From: Variovorax paradoxus
GTDB lineage: Bacteria > Pseudomonadota > Gammaproteobacteria > Burkholderiales > Burkholderiaceae_C
Assembly: GCF_018614955.1 (NCBI RefSeq)
Contig: NZ_JAGGNV010000028.1
Coordinates: 1 to 64,000 of the forward strand
Direction of reading: 5' to 3'
Length of the DNA stretch: 64,000 nucleotides
Shown: piece by piece, positions 25,985 through 34,368 of the stretch
How the letters are laid out: every line of letters begins with the position of its first letter
Position numbering within the stretch: position 1 is the stretch's first letter
The notes under the pieces: model-generated
Databases searched by the model: none
Told to the model about the DNA's origin: nothing
Seen by the model: the letters and a program-made list of their open reading frames with translations, nothing else
Made by a program: the position numbers and the translations under genes

Positions 25985-26791
25985 CTAGCGTGTGGGGTCG
26001 GCGCCGAAATGCCGGGCCGCGAAGAGCACGGCCCAGGTCACCAGGCCCAGCGCGATCGACAGCGAGGCCGCGAGCGCGAAGTTGGCGTAGTTGGTGAACT
26101 CGTTGTAGATCGTGATCGGGATCACCTCGAACTTGCTCGCCAGCGTAAACGCGGTGCCGAAGGCGCCCATCGAGGTCGCGAACAGGATCGCACCACAGGC
26201 CAGCGTGGTCGGCGCGAGCTCCGGCAGCCAGACGTCGCGCACCACCCGCAGCCGCGAGGCGCCGAGCGAGCGCGCGGCTTCCTCCAGTTGCAGGTTCATC
26301 GCTTCGGCCGCTGCCGCATAGGTGGCGATGGCGCGCGGCAGCGAGAAGTAGAGATAGGCGAGGAAGAGCCCCAGCAGGCCGTAGGCGAAGGTGATGCGCT
26401 CGAGGCCGAAGGCCGCGCCCAGGTCTGCGACCAGCCCTTGCCGGCCGCCGAGCAGGATCACGAAGAAGCCGATGATCACGCCCGGAAAGGACAGGGGCAG
26501 CGTCAGCAGCGACAGCAGCAGGCGCCGGCCCGGAAAGGCGCGGCGCGCCAGGTAGATGCCGACCGCGCTGCCCAGCACCAGCGTCGCCGCCGTCACCGCC
26601 AGCGACAGCGCGACCGTGTTGAGCATGCTCGTCAGGTAGCGGCTGTCGGTGAGCACGGCGAAGTAGGTCTCCCAGCCCTTGGCCGCCGGCAACGCAAGCA
26701 GGCGCGCCACCGGCAGCAGCCAGAAGGCGAGAAAGAACACGGCCGCCGGCGCCAGGCAGGCCGGCAGCAGCCAACGCTGGCGGTTGTTCAG
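25985..26791 (-). CDS. ABC transporter permease (first), CTG start
   Basis: A 268-residue permease with the EAA loop EEAARSLGASRLRVVRDVWLPELAP. No ATG, GTG or TTG lies at the expected N-terminus. The likely start is CTG at 26791 (product beginning MNNRQRW), overlapping the binding-protein stop as CTGA and preceded by AAGGAAG at good spacing. The same arrangement with ATG would be ordinary coupling, so this looks like a one-base change to a non-standard start kept efficient by overlap. An in-frame GTG 17 codons further in would cut into the first helix. Confidence 0.85.
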   Translation of the reverse strand: MNNRQRWLLPACLAPAAVFFLAFWLLPVARLLALPAAKGWETYFAVLTDSRYLTSMLNTVALSLAVTAATLVLGSAVGIYLARRAFPGRRLLLSLLTLPLSFPGVIIGFFVILLGGRQGLVADLGAAFGLERITFAYGLLGLFLAYLYFSLPRAIATYAAAAEAMNLQLEEAARSLGASRLRVVRDVWLPELAPTTLACGAILFATSMGAFGTAFTLASKFEVIPITIYNEFTNYANFALAASLSIALGLVTWAVLFAARHFGADPTR

Positions 26792-27798
26792 CGGACTTCC
26801 TTCAGGTAGCGATCGGAGAAGGCGCGCTGGGCCTGCGCCATGCGGCCATAGTCGACCGCTTTGGCGCGCGCGTACTCGGCCGCCGGCAGGAACTGCGCCT
26901 CGACCTCCTTGGGCATCGCGCCGGCGCGCACCGGCCGCAGGTAGGCCTTGGCCCAGAGGGCCTGGCCCTCGTCGGAGAGCACGAAGTCCAGCACCTTCTT
27001 GCCTTCGGCGGGATGCGGCGCGTTGGCGACCAGGCTCATCACGTAGGGCACCACCACCGTGCCTTCGCTCGGGATGACGAAGGCAACGTTGGCCTTGTCC
27101 TTGTACTTGGCGCGATAGGCGTTGAAGTCGTAGTCGAGCAGGATCGCGATCTCGCCCGACAGCACGCGCGCATAGGAAGTCTGCTTGGGCACGATGGGCT
27201 CGTTCTTCTGCAGCGCCTTGAAGTAGTCCATGGCCGGCGTGAAGTTGTCGAGCGTGCCGCCGCGCGCCTCGTTGACCGCCACGGCGCCCACGTAGCCGAC
27301 GAAGGCCGAGGCCGGATCGAGATAGCCGATCAGGCCCTTGTACTCGGGCTTGAGCAGGTCGGCCCAGGACTTGGGCACCGGCTTGCCGCGCAGCGCGTCG
27401 ACGTTGACCATGAAGCCGAGCGTGCCCGAATGGATGGTGAACCAATGACCCTCAGGGTCCTTGAGGCCGTCGGGAATGTCTTTCCAGGCGGCGGGCTTGT
27501 AGGCCTGGACCACGCCATCCTTCTGCGCCTGGATCGCAAAAGTGACGCCGAGGTAGGTGACGTCGGCGACCGGGCTGGCCTTCTCGGCCACGAGCTGGGC
27601 CAGCGACTGGCCGGAATTCTTGTTGTCCGGCGGTACCGTGATGCCGGTCTTGGCCTTGATGGCGCGTAGCTGCGTGCCCCAGTCGGCCCATTCGGTCGGG
27701 CAGTTGTAGCAAATGGCGGTCTGCGCCATGGCCGAGCCGGCGGCGAGCCCGAAGGCCAGCAGGGCGGCGCGGGCGATGCGATGGAGGGGCAGTGACAT
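26788..27798 (-). CDS. ABC transporter periplasmic substrate-binding protein (iron/phosphonate/polyamine type)
   Basis: A 336-residue periplasmic receptor. A signal peptide of about 25 residues ends at AMAQ-T. Mature-protein features are an early CYNCPTEWADW segment with two cysteines, a DVTYLGVTFAIQAQ strand and the closing ARAKAVDYGRMAQAQRAF helix. The fold class is the type that serves ferric iron, thiamine, 2-aminoethylphosphonate and spermidine importers; ligand residues cannot be assigned by eye. An AAGGAAC sequence precedes the ATG at 27798. It follows the LacI gene by 31 bp and heads the transporter genes. Confidence 0.88.
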   Translation of the reverse strand: MSLPLHRIARAALLAFGLAAGSAMAQTAICYNCPTEWADWGTQLRAIKAKTGITVPPDNKNSGQSLAQLVAEKASPVADVTYLGVTFAIQAQKDGVVQAYKPAAWKDIPDGLKDPEGHWFTIHSGTLGFMVNVDALRGKPVPKSWADLLKPEYKGLIGYLDPASAFVGYVGAVAVNEARGGTLDNFTPAMDYFKALQKNEPIVPKQTSYARVLSGEIAILLDYDFNAYRAKYKDKANVAFVIPSEGTVVVPYVMSLVANAPHPAEGKKVLDFVLSDEGQALWAKAYLRPVRAGAMPKEVEAQFLPAAEYARAKAVDYGRMAQAQRAFSDRYLKEVR

Positions 27799-27829
27799 GG
27801 GAGTTCCTTGGTTGAGGAGGGAGGGCGGT

Positions 27830-28825
27830 TCAGGAGACTGGTGCGCAGGATTCGCCGGCGCGAAATGCATGAGGCAGCACGAGGCTTGCATCGGCGTTCG
27901 GGACGGTGCCTCCGGCCAGCGCCTGCACGAGCAGCTCGACGCTGTGGCGGCCGATGTCGCCGTTCGGCTGGGTCACGGTGCTGAGCGCCGGCGTCAGGTC
28001 CTCGCCGAGCGCGATGCCGTCGAAGCCGATCACGCTCAGGTCGCGCGGCACCTGCAGCCCGCTGAGGTGGGCGGCGCGGATGCTGCGGATGGCCAGCAGG
28101 TCGTTGGAGCAGACGAGAGCGGTCGGTCGCGGCGCGGTTTCGAGAAAGCGCGTCAGTTCGTCGACCGCGGTTTCGATGAAGGGCACTTCGACCAGCGCGG
28201 GCGGCTCGAGCCCTGCCGCCGCCATGCCCTGGAGGAAGCCGCGCCAGCGTTGCTGGGCGCGGTCCGATGCGGCCAGCGTGCCGCTGACCATCGCGATGCG
28301 GCGGTGCCCGAGCTCGACCAGGCGCGCGACCGCGCCCGCCACCGCGCCCTCGTTGTCCACCGAGACGCAAGGGTGCTCGGCGTGGCGGTTGTAAACCAGC
28401 ACATAGGGAAGGCCGGCGCCGCGCAGCCGCTCGAGCGCCGCCGAAGTGGCCGGATTGGAGACCACCAGGATCAGGCCGTCGACATTGCCGGCCATGAGCA
28501 GATTGACCGCGCGCTGTTCCTCGTCGAGCTGGTAGCCGGTAGTGACAGGAATGATCGCGTAGCCGCCCGCGGCGGCGGCCCGGGCGATGCCCTGCAGGCA
28601 TTCGGCGAACACCGGGTTCAGCAGCGTGGGCAGCACCACGCCGAGCACGCGGCTGCGCTGGGTGCGCAGCGTTCGGGCGCTCGAATTGGGCAGGTAGCCG
28701 AGCTCGCCGGCGACACGTTCGACATGCTCGCGCGTGGCCGGCGTCACCTTATCCGGGAAGTTGAAGACGCGCGAGACCGTGGCCACGGAGACCCCGGCTT
28801 TCTCGGCGACGGACTGGATGCTCAT
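27830..28825 (-). CDS. LacI-family transcriptional regulator
   Basis: A 331-residue repressor. The N-terminal HTH (residues 3-24, VAEKAGVSVATVSRVFN) and hinge helix are typical, followed by a sugar-binding-protein-like effector domain from about residue 60. It is the first gene of the ABC operon and lies 13 bp downstream of a perfect 16-bp palindrome with the central CG of LacI-family operators, so autoregulation and control of the whole transporter unit is the simplest reading. The effector is presumably the imported compound or its breakdown product. Confidence 0.92.
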   Translation of the reverse strand: MSIQSVAEKAGVSVATVSRVFNFPDKVTPATREHVERVAGELGYLPNSSARTLRTQRSRVLGVVLPTLLNPVFAECLQGIARAAAAGGYAIIPVTTGYQLDEEQRAVNLLMAGNVDGLILVVSNPATSAALERLRGAGLPYVLVYNRHAEHPCVSVDNEGAVAGAVARLVELGHRRIAMVSGTLAASDRAQQRWRGFLQGMAAAGLEPPALVEVPFIETAVDELTRFLETAPRPTALVCSNDLLAIRSIRAAHLSGLQVPRDLSVIGFDGIALGEDLTPALSTVTQPNGDIGRHSVELLVQALAGGTVPNADASLVLPHAFRAGESCAPVS

Positions 28826-28838
28826 GAATGGCGCTGCT

Positions 28839-28854
28839 ATGTAATCGATTACAT
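28839..28854. promoter_or_regulatory. LacI-family operator (perfect 16-bp palindrome)
   Basis: ATGTAATCGATTACAT is perfectly self-complementary with a central CG, the standard form of LacI/PurR/CcpA-type operators. It lies 13 bp upstream of the regulator start and would block the promoter or early transcript of the six-gene operon. Within it TGTAAT could also serve as a -10 element. Confidence 0.8.
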
Positions 28855-28868
28855 TGCAGCGCCGCAGT

Positions 28869-28886
28869 GTGACCCCGTCATGACAA
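28869..28886 (-). promoter_or_regulatory. Possible PHO box upstream of the LacI-ABC-phosphodiesterase operon
   Basis: On the minus strand TTGTCAT-GACG-GGGTCAC matches 11 of 14 PhoB half-site positions. It lies 14 bp upstream of the LacI operator, where an activator-bound -35 region could be. The match is weak on its own; it gains some weight from the phosphodiesterase in the operon. Confidence 0.3.
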
Positions 28887-28910
28887 CAAGCCCCTGCGAA
28901 CAAACCCTAG

Positions 28911-29008
28911 GCGGCCGCCGCCGCCGGGCCGCCCCAAGGCGGGCCGCGCCTCCCCCTCGGGGGGTGGCGAATTACACGCAGCGAAGCGAAGTGAAAAGCC
29001 GGGGGGGC
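28911..29008 (-). repeat. Dispersed gene-end repeat, copy B
   Basis: A second copy of the element seen at 21509-21617, sharing TCCCCCTCGGGGG, GCGA and TACACGCAG in order. It ends exactly at the stop codon of lspA, as copy A ends at the stop of the Na/Pi cotransporter gene. The two copies differ by substitutions and small length changes elsewhere. Confidence 0.6.
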
Positions 29009-29509
29009 TTATTTCCCGCGCCGCACCCGCCGCAATTCGTCGAGGATCAAACAGATCGCCCCGATCGTGATCGCGCTGTCCGCCACGTTGAAGGCCGGGA
29101 AGTGCCGGCCGGCGAGGTGGAAGTCGAGGAAGTCGACCACGTAGCCGTGCATCAGCCGATCGATCACGTTGCCGATCGCGCCGCCGAGGATCGCGGCCAT
29201 GGCGAAGGAGAAGAGCTTCTGCCCGGCATGCGACTTGAGCATCCAGACGATGAAGACGGCGGCGGCCACGCCCACGGCGGTGAAGAACCAGCGCTGCCAG
29301 CCTGCCGCATCCGCGAGGAAGGAGAAGGCGGCGCCGGTGTTGTGGGCGCGCACGATGTTGAAGAAGCTCGTGATGTAGGTGGCGTCACCGAGCTTGTAGT
29401 AGCCGAGGATCAGCGTCTTGGTGAACTGGTCGAGGATCAGGATCACCAGCGCCAGGCCGAGCCAGGGCCAGATGCCGGTGCGCGGTGCGGCAAGGGAGCG
29501 GGTGGTCAT
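29009..29509 (-). CDS. lspA: Lipoprotein signal peptidase (signal peptidase II)
   Basis: A 166-residue, four-helix aspartyl protease of the inner membrane that removes signal peptides from diacylated prolipoproteins. The two catalytic aspartates are D126 (VVDFLDF) and D144 (FNVADSAI). The NTGAAFSF box near residues 57-64 and GNVIDR near 113-118 are conserved. Its ATG overlaps the ileS stop (ATGA), so it is coupled to ileS in the common ribF-ileS-lspA order. Confidence 0.96.
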   Translation of the reverse strand: MTTRSLAAPRTGIWPWLGLALVILILDQFTKTLILGYYKLGDATYITSFFNIVRAHNTGAAFSFLADAAGWQRWFFTAVGVAAAVFIVWMLKSHAGQKLFSFAMAAILGGAIGNVIDRLMHGYVVDFLDFHLAGRHFPAFNVADSAITIGAICLILDELRRVRRGK

Positions 29510-32352
29510 CAGGCGATGCTCCTGGCTTCACCGGCGCCGTAGAGGTTGCTGGTGCAGCGGCCGCAGATGGCCGGATGCGCCGGGTCGTGGCCGACGTCCT
29601 CGCGCCAGTGCCAGCAGCGTTCGCATTTGGTGGCCGAACTCGCCGTCACCTGCGCCGACAGGCTGTCGCCGGCTGCGAGCTCGACGGCGGAAGTGATGAA
29701 GACGAACTTGAGGTCGTCGCCGAGCGAGGCCAGCAGCGCATAGTCCTCGGCCGGCGCGACCAGCTTCACGCTGGCCTGCAGCGAGGAGCCGACCTGGCCG
29801 GCCGCGCGCACGCTTTCGATCTCCTTGTTGACGCCGTCGCGGATCTCGCGGATGCGGCTCCACTTGGCGAGCAGCGCCTCGTCGGGCGCGCCCAGATCGC
29901 TGAAGACCTGGGTGAAGATCGACTCGCCGTTGCCGCAGAACTTCCACGCCTCCTCGGCAGTGAAGCTCAGGAAGGGCGCCATCCAGCGCAGCATCGCCTG
30001 CGTGATGTGCCACAGCGCCGTCTGCGCGCTGCGGCGCGCGTGCGAGCCGGGCGCGGTGGTGTAGAGGCGATCCTTCAGGATGTCGAGATAGAAGGCGCCC
30101 AGGTCTTCCGAGCAGTACACCTGCAGCTTGGCCACCACCGGATGGAACTCGTAGACCTTGTAGTGCGCGAGCACCTCGGCCTGGAACTGCGCGGCGCGGC
30201 TCAAGGCATAGCGGTCGATCTCGAGCAGCTCGCCCCGCGGCACCGCGTCCTTCGCGATGTCGAAGTCGCTGGTGTTGGCGAGCAGGAAGCGCAGCGTGTT
30301 GCGGATGCGCCGGTAGGCGTCGACCACGCGCGCGAGGATCTTGTCGTCGCCCGCGATGTCGCCCGAATAGTCGCTGGCCGCGACCCACAGGCGGATGATC
30401 TCGGCGCCGAGCTTCTTGTTGACTTCCTGCGGATCGAGGCCGTTGCCGAGCGACTTGCTCATCTTGCGGCCCTGGCTGTCGATGGTGAAGCCGTGCGTCA
30501 GCAGACCCTTGTAGGGCGCGCGGCCTTCGAGCGCACAGGCGATCAGCAACGACGAGTGGAACCAGCCGCGATGCTGGTCGTGGCCTTCGAGGTAGAGGTC
30601 GGCCTCGGGGCCGGTCTCGTGATGGACGTTCGGGTGCGTGCCGCGCAGCACGTGGAAGAAGGTCGAGCCCGAGTCGAACCAGACCTCGAGGATGTCGGTG
30701 CTCTTGGTGTAGTGGGGCGCGTCGGCCGCGCCGAGGATCCCTTCGGTCGTCACGCGGCTCCAGGCCTCGATGCCGCCTTCTTCGACGATGTCGGCCGCCT
30801 GGTCGAGGATCTCCATCGTGCGCGGATGCAGCTCGCCCGAATCCTTGTGCAGGAAGAAGGGGATCGGCACGCCCCAGCTGCGCTGGCGGCTGATGCACCA
30901 GTCGGGCCGGTTGGCGATCATGTCGTGCAGGCGGGCCTTGCCGTTCTCAGGATAGAAGCTGGTCTCCTCGATCGCTTCCAGCGCGGTCTGGCGCAGAGTC
31001 TTCGGCGCCTCGTCCTTGGTGAACACGCCTTCGCCCTCGTCCATGCGGATGAACCACTGCGCCGCGGCGCGGTAGATCACCGGCGTCTTGTGGCGCCAGC
31101 AGTGCGGGTAGCTGTGGGTGATGGTCTCGGTCGTGAGCAGGCGGTTGGCATCGCGCAGCGTCTGGATGATGTGCGGCACGGCCTTCCAGATGTTCTGGCC
31201 GCCGAAGAGCGGGAAGTCGGGCGCGTAGCTGCCGTTGCCCTGCACCGGATTCAGGATGTCGTCGTAGGCGACGCCGTGCGCGATGCAGGAGTTGAAGTCG
31301 TCCACGCCGTAGGCCGGCGAGGAGTGGACGATGCCGGTGCCGTCGTCGGCCGTCGCGTAGTCGGCCAGGTAGACCGGCGACAGGCGGCGGAAGCCGGCAT
31401 CGACGTCGTAGAGCGGATGCTCGAACTCGAGGCCGCCGAGCTTCTCGCCCTTGACGGTGGCCAGCACCTTGCCGTCGAGCGCGTAGCGGTTCATGCACAT
31501 CTCGACCAGCGAGGCGGCCAGCACCAGCAGCCCGCGCTCGGTATCGACCAGCGCGTAGTCGAGCTCGGGGTTCAGGTTGAGGGCCTGGTTGGCGGGGATG
31601 GTCCAGGCGGTGGTGGTCCAGATCACCACAAAGGCGTCCTTGGCGAGCGCCGGCAGGCCGAAGGCGGCCGCGAGCTTGGCGGGATCGTGCGCCTTGAAGG
31701 CGACGTCGAGCGTCTGGCTCTTCTTGTCGGCGTACTCGATCTCGAACTCGGCCAGCGAGGAGCCGCAGTCGAAGCACCAATAGACCGGCTTGAGCCCGCG
31801 GTAGACGAAGCCGCGCTCGATCACGCGCTTGAAGGCGCGCAGCTCGCCGGCCTCGTTGGCGAAGTCCATGGTCTTGTAGGGATGGTCCCATTCGCCCAGC
31901 ACGCCCAGGCGCTGGAAGTCGCCCATCTGCTGTGCGATCTGCTCGGTCGCGTAGGCGCGGCTCTTGGCCTGCATCTCGTCGCGGCTCAGGTTGCGGCCGT
32001 ATTTCTTTTCGATCGCGTTCTCGATCGGCAGGCCGTGGCAGTCCCAGCCCGGCACGTAGAGCGCGTCGTAGCCCTCGAGCTGGCGCGCCTTGGTGATCAT
32101 GTCCTTCAGGATCTTGTTGACCGCGTGGCCCATGTGGATCTGGCCGTTGGCATAGGGCGGGCCGTCGTGCAGGATGAACTTGGGCGCGCCGTGGCGCGCG
32201 TCGCGCAGGCGGTGGTAGCGGCCCTCGTCGTTCCACTCTTTCACCCAGCCCGGTTCGCGCTTGGGCAGGTCGCCGCGCATCGGGAAGGGGGTGTCGGGCA
32301 GGTTCAGCGTGGCGCGGTAGTCGGTGCCGCCGTCGGTCTTGTTGTCAGCCAT
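29509..32352 (-). CDS. ileS: Isoleucyl-tRNA synthetase
   Basis: A 947-residue class I aminoacyl-tRNA synthetase charging tRNA-Ile, with editing of misactivated valine. The HIGH motif is HMGH (residues 73-76) and the second signature is [12 protein letters not shown] near residue 628. The CP1 editing domain lies between. A C-terminal zinc knuckle is formed by CERCWHW and a CGRC pair. Length matches bacterial IleS. It is followed by lspA with a 4-bp overlap and preceded by ribF 107 bp upstream on the same strand. Confidence 0.98.
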   Translation of the reverse strand: MADNKTDGGTDYRATLNLPDTPFPMRGDLPKREPGWVKEWNDEGRYHRLRDARHGAPKFILHDGPPYANGQIHMGHAVNKILKDMITKARQLEGYDALYVPGWDCHGLPIENAIEKKYGRNLSRDEMQAKSRAYATEQIAQQMGDFQRLGVLGEWDHPYKTMDFANEAGELRAFKRVIERGFVYRGLKPVYWCFDCGSSLAEFEIEYADKKSQTLDVAFKAHDPAKLAAAFGLPALAKDAFVVIWTTTAWTIPANQALNLNPELDYALVDTERGLLVLAASLVEMCMNRYALDGKVLATVKGEKLGGLEFEHPLYDVDAGFRRLSPVYLADYATADDGTGIVHSSPAYGVDDFNSCIAHGVAYDDILNPVQGNGSYAPDFPLFGGQNIWKAVPHIIQTLRDANRLLTTETITHSYPHCWRHKTPVIYRAAAQWFIRMDEGEGVFTKDEAPKTLRQTALEAIEETSFYPENGKARLHDMIANRPDWCISRQRSWGVPIPFFLHKDSGELHPRTMEILDQAADIVEEGGIEAWSRVTTEGILGAADAPHYTKSTDILEVWFDSGSTFFHVLRGTHPNVHHETGPEADLYLEGHDQHRGWFHSSLLIACALEGRAPYKGLLTHGFTIDSQGRKMSKSLGNGLDPQEVNKKLGAEIIRLWVAASDYSGDIAGDDKILARVVDAYRRIRNTLRFLLANTSDFDIAKDAVPRGELLEIDRYALSRAAQFQAEVLAHYKVYEFHPVVAKLQVYCSEDLGAFYLDILKDRLYTTAPGSHARRSAQTALWHITQAMLRWMAPFLSFTAEEAWKFCGNGESIFTQVFSDLGAPDEALLAKWSRIREIRDGVNKEIESVRAAGQVGSSLQASVKLVAPAEDYALLASLGDDLKFVFITSAVELAAGDSLSAQVTASSATKCERCWHWREDVGHDPAHPAICGRCTSNLYGAGEARSIA

Positions 32353-32459
32353 GGGGGTTCCAGAAATCTGCGCTGCCCTGCAGCGCTCGGGGAATCGATG
32401 GGGCGTGCGGCGCTTGCATGTCAGTGGCGGCCGGGCGCTGCGGAAGCGAAGGTTCCGCT

Positions 32460-33497
32460 CTAAATTCGGTCGCGCGTGGTCTGGCGATGGGTTTCGGCGT
32501 GGGTGGATGCAAAGAACGCACGTGCGTCGCGGCCATCCTTCGCGATGCCCGCGGTGAGGGCCTCGAGGCTGGTGTAGCGCAATTCGTCGTGCAGTTTGTG
32601 CAGCAGTTCCACGCGCACGATTTTACCGTAGGCCCCTTCGGCGCCGAGGTGGGCCGGCCAATCGAGGCAATGGGTTTCCAGAAGCACCCGGCCGGCGTTG
32701 ACATCGTTGGCGTCGAGCGAGGGGCGCACGCCGAGGTTGGCGACGCCATGCAGCGGTGCATCGCCGAGGCCGTGCACCAGCACCGCGAAGATGCCGCTGG
32801 CGGCCGGCTTCCAGTGCTTGAAGCGCAGGTTGAGGGTGCGGAAACCATCGTCGCGGCCCGGCGCCGAGGCGCCCAGCGCGCGGCCGAGCTTGCGGCCGTG
32901 CACCACGTGGCCGGAGATCGCGTAGGGCCGGCCGAGCAGGGCCTGCACGTCGTTCATGCGTCCCTCGGCCAGCGCCTCGCGCACGGCGGAGCTCGAGACG
33001 CGCAGGCCGTGCACCTCGTAGCTCATCATGCGCGCGACGTCGAAGCCGTGCCGGTCGCCTGCCTGGTCGAGCATCGCGTAGTCGCCGGCGCGCTTGGCGC
33101 CGAAGCGAAAGTCGTCGCCCACCAGCACGTAGCGCACGCCCAGACCCTCGATCAGCACGTGCTGGATGAATTCTTCAGGCGTCTGCGAGGCGAGGCGGGC
33201 GTCGAAAGGCAGCACGATGGTCTGTGCCACGCCGCTGGCCGCCAGCTCGCTGAGCTTGTCGCGCAGCGTGCCGATGCGCGCCGGCGCCAGTTCGGGCCGC
33301 TTGGCGACGGCGGCGAAGTAGTCGCGCGGATGCGGCTCGAAGGTCAGCACGCAGCTGGGCAGCCCGCGCAGGCGCGCCTCGGTGTTGAGCAGCCCCAGCA
33401 TGGCCTGGTGGCCACGGTGCACGCCGTCGAAATTGCCAATGGTCAGGGCGCAGGCCGGAGCCACGCCCGGATGCCTGAAACCCCGGAAAACCTGCAT
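32460..33497 (-). CDS. ribF: Bifunctional riboflavin kinase/FAD synthetase
   Basis: A 345-residue enzyme making FMN and then FAD from riboflavin. The N-terminal adenylyltransferase domain has [11 protein letters not shown] near residues 20-30. The C-terminal kinase domain starts near [18 protein letters not shown]. The kinase's usual LGFPTANL motif reads as LG, then about nine extra residues (SAPGRDDG), then FRTLNL, so Pro and Ala of PTAN are replaced while Thr and Asn stay. I start at the ATG at 33497; an upstream extension is not conserved-looking. First gene of ribF-ileS-lspA. Confidence 0.95.
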   Translation of the reverse strand: MQVFRGFRHPGVAPACALTIGNFDGVHRGHQAMLGLLNTEARLRGLPSCVLTFEPHPRDYFAAVAKRPELAPARIGTLRDKLSELAASGVAQTIVLPFDARLASQTPEEFIQHVLIEGLGVRYVLVGDDFRFGAKRAGDYAMLDQAGDRHGFDVARMMSYEVHGLRVSSSAVREALAEGRMNDVQALLGRPYAISGHVVHGRKLGRALGASAPGRDDGFRTLNLRFKHWKPAASGIFAVLVHGLGDAPLHGVANLGVRPSLDANDVNAGRVLLETHCLDWPAHLGAEGAYGKIVRVELLHKLHDELRYTSLEALTAGIAKDGRDARAFFASTHAETHRQTTRDRI

Positions 33498-33531
33498 GGG
33501 TTGATATCTTTTTGATAGCGCTTTGCGCCCG

Positions 33532-33557
33532 CCGAATGGGCCCATTCGGGGCTTTTT
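33532..33557. other. 18-bp perfect palindrome with T tract between ribF and the HNH gene
   Basis: CCGAATGGGCCCATTCGG (33532-33549) is a perfect palindrome, followed on the plus strand by GGCTTTTTG. It lies in the 164-bp divergent region and would form a hairpin in the ribF leader. Just beside it, a TTTTTGATAGCG-then-TTTGCGCCCG stretch (from 33510) resembles a dispersed element I associate with Comamonadaceae intergenic DNA. Whether it is an operator, attenuator or repeat member is open. A TATATT at 33571 may be the -10 element of the HNH gene. Confidence 0.4.
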
Positions 33558-33661
33558 GTCACAAAGCCGGTATATTGTGACGTAGTGCGTCGTCCGCAAG
33601 CCTCTGGGTGAGCGTGATGGCCTGGTCTTTCCGTGGTTCTTCTTTGCTGAGGAGGCGTGTG

Positions 33662-34219
33662 GTGAAGGTCTTGAAGCTGTCGGCCCAAGGGCTGCCCCAA
33701 TCGTGGATTTCGCTCGAGCAGGCGGTGATCCACTACGCGGCGGACGAGGTGCGCTGGGAAGTCGGCGCGCAGGTCGCGTTGTTTCGCGGGGGCCACAACG
33801 CGGTCACGGGCGAGCAGTCGCAGATCGCGGTCAACAGCATCATCGGCACCAAGGGCGTGCCGCGCATCAACCCCTTCACGCAGCGCCCTGGCCTCACCAA
33901 CAGCAAGCTGTTCGCGCGCGACCGCAACGTCTGCGCCTACTGCGGCGGCCACTTCCACGAGGAAGAACTCACGCGCGAGCACATCATTCCGTTCGCGCAG
34001 AACGGCATCGACACCTGGATGAACGTGGTCACGGCCTGCAAGCCCTGCAACCACCGCAAGAGCAGCCGCACGCCCGAGCAGGCCAACATGCCGCTGCTCT
34101 ACGCGCCCTACGTGCCCAGCCTGTGGGAAGACTTCATCCTGCGCAACCGCCGCATCCTGGCCGACCAGATGGAGTTCCTGATGGCGCACCTGCCGCACAG
34201 CTCGCGGCTGCACGGCTAG
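33662..34219 (+). CDS. HNH endonuclease-domain protein
   Basis: A 185-residue protein with a C-terminal HNH nuclease domain. Zinc cysteines are C91/C94 and C126/C129. The catalytic HNH residues are H107 (REHIIP), N121 (MNVVTAC) and H131 (CNHRK). The first 85 residues have no recognisable domain. The start is GTG at 33662, six bases after a GGAGG ribosome-binding sequence; a GTG directly before it is too close. There is no methylase or mobile-element gene nearby. Solo HNH proteins of this form are widespread in Burkholderiales chromosomes and their role is unknown to me. Confidence 0.85.
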   Translation: MKVLKLSAQGLPQSWISLEQAVIHYAADEVRWEVGAQVALFRGGHNAVTGEQSQIAVNSIIGTKGVPRINPFTQRPGLTNSKLFARDRNVCAYCGGHFHEEELTREHIIPFAQNGIDTWMNVVTACKPCNHRKSSRTPEQANMPLLYAPYVPSLWEDFILRNRRILADQMEFLMAHLPHSSRLHG

Positions 34220-34239
34220 CGCGGGGCCGGGCCTGGCTC

Positions 34240-34368
34240 AGTAGTTGTTCATCGGGCGGGCCCGACCCCGGGGCATGAAGCATGGGGCGCGGGTAGTGCT
34301 TCTTAGTAGTTGTTCATCGGGCAGGCCCGACCCCGGCGCATGAAGCATGGGTGCGGGTAGTGCTTCTT
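34240..34368. repeat. Tandem direct repeat, two 64-65-bp copies
   Basis: Copy 1 (34240-34304) and copy 2 (34305-34368) begin AGTAGTTGTTCATCGGGC and end GTAGTGCTTCTT, differing at a handful of positions. A third copy appears to begin and stop after AGTAGG. The array fills the space between two convergent genes and runs into the stop codon of the hydrolase gene. Each unit has a GGGC-GGGCCCGACCCC core able to fold. Confidence 0.75.

Noticed and set aside
26760..26810. Frameshift or broken N-terminus in the ABC permease gene
   Set aside because: The frame is intact through the first helix and a CTG start with a good ribosome-binding site explains the missing ATG.
29485..32463. 992-codon open frame opposite ileS
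   Set aside because: It mirrors the confident ileS gene, has no recognisable domain, and long antisense frames are expected in DNA of this G+C content.
33662..34219. Homing endonuclease or restriction enzyme
   Set aside because: No intron, intein, methylase or mobility gene is nearby; solo HNH proteins of this form are common in related chromosomes.
34240..34368. CRISPR array
   Set aside because: The repeats are 64-65 bp, directly adjacent with no spacers, and there are no cas genes.
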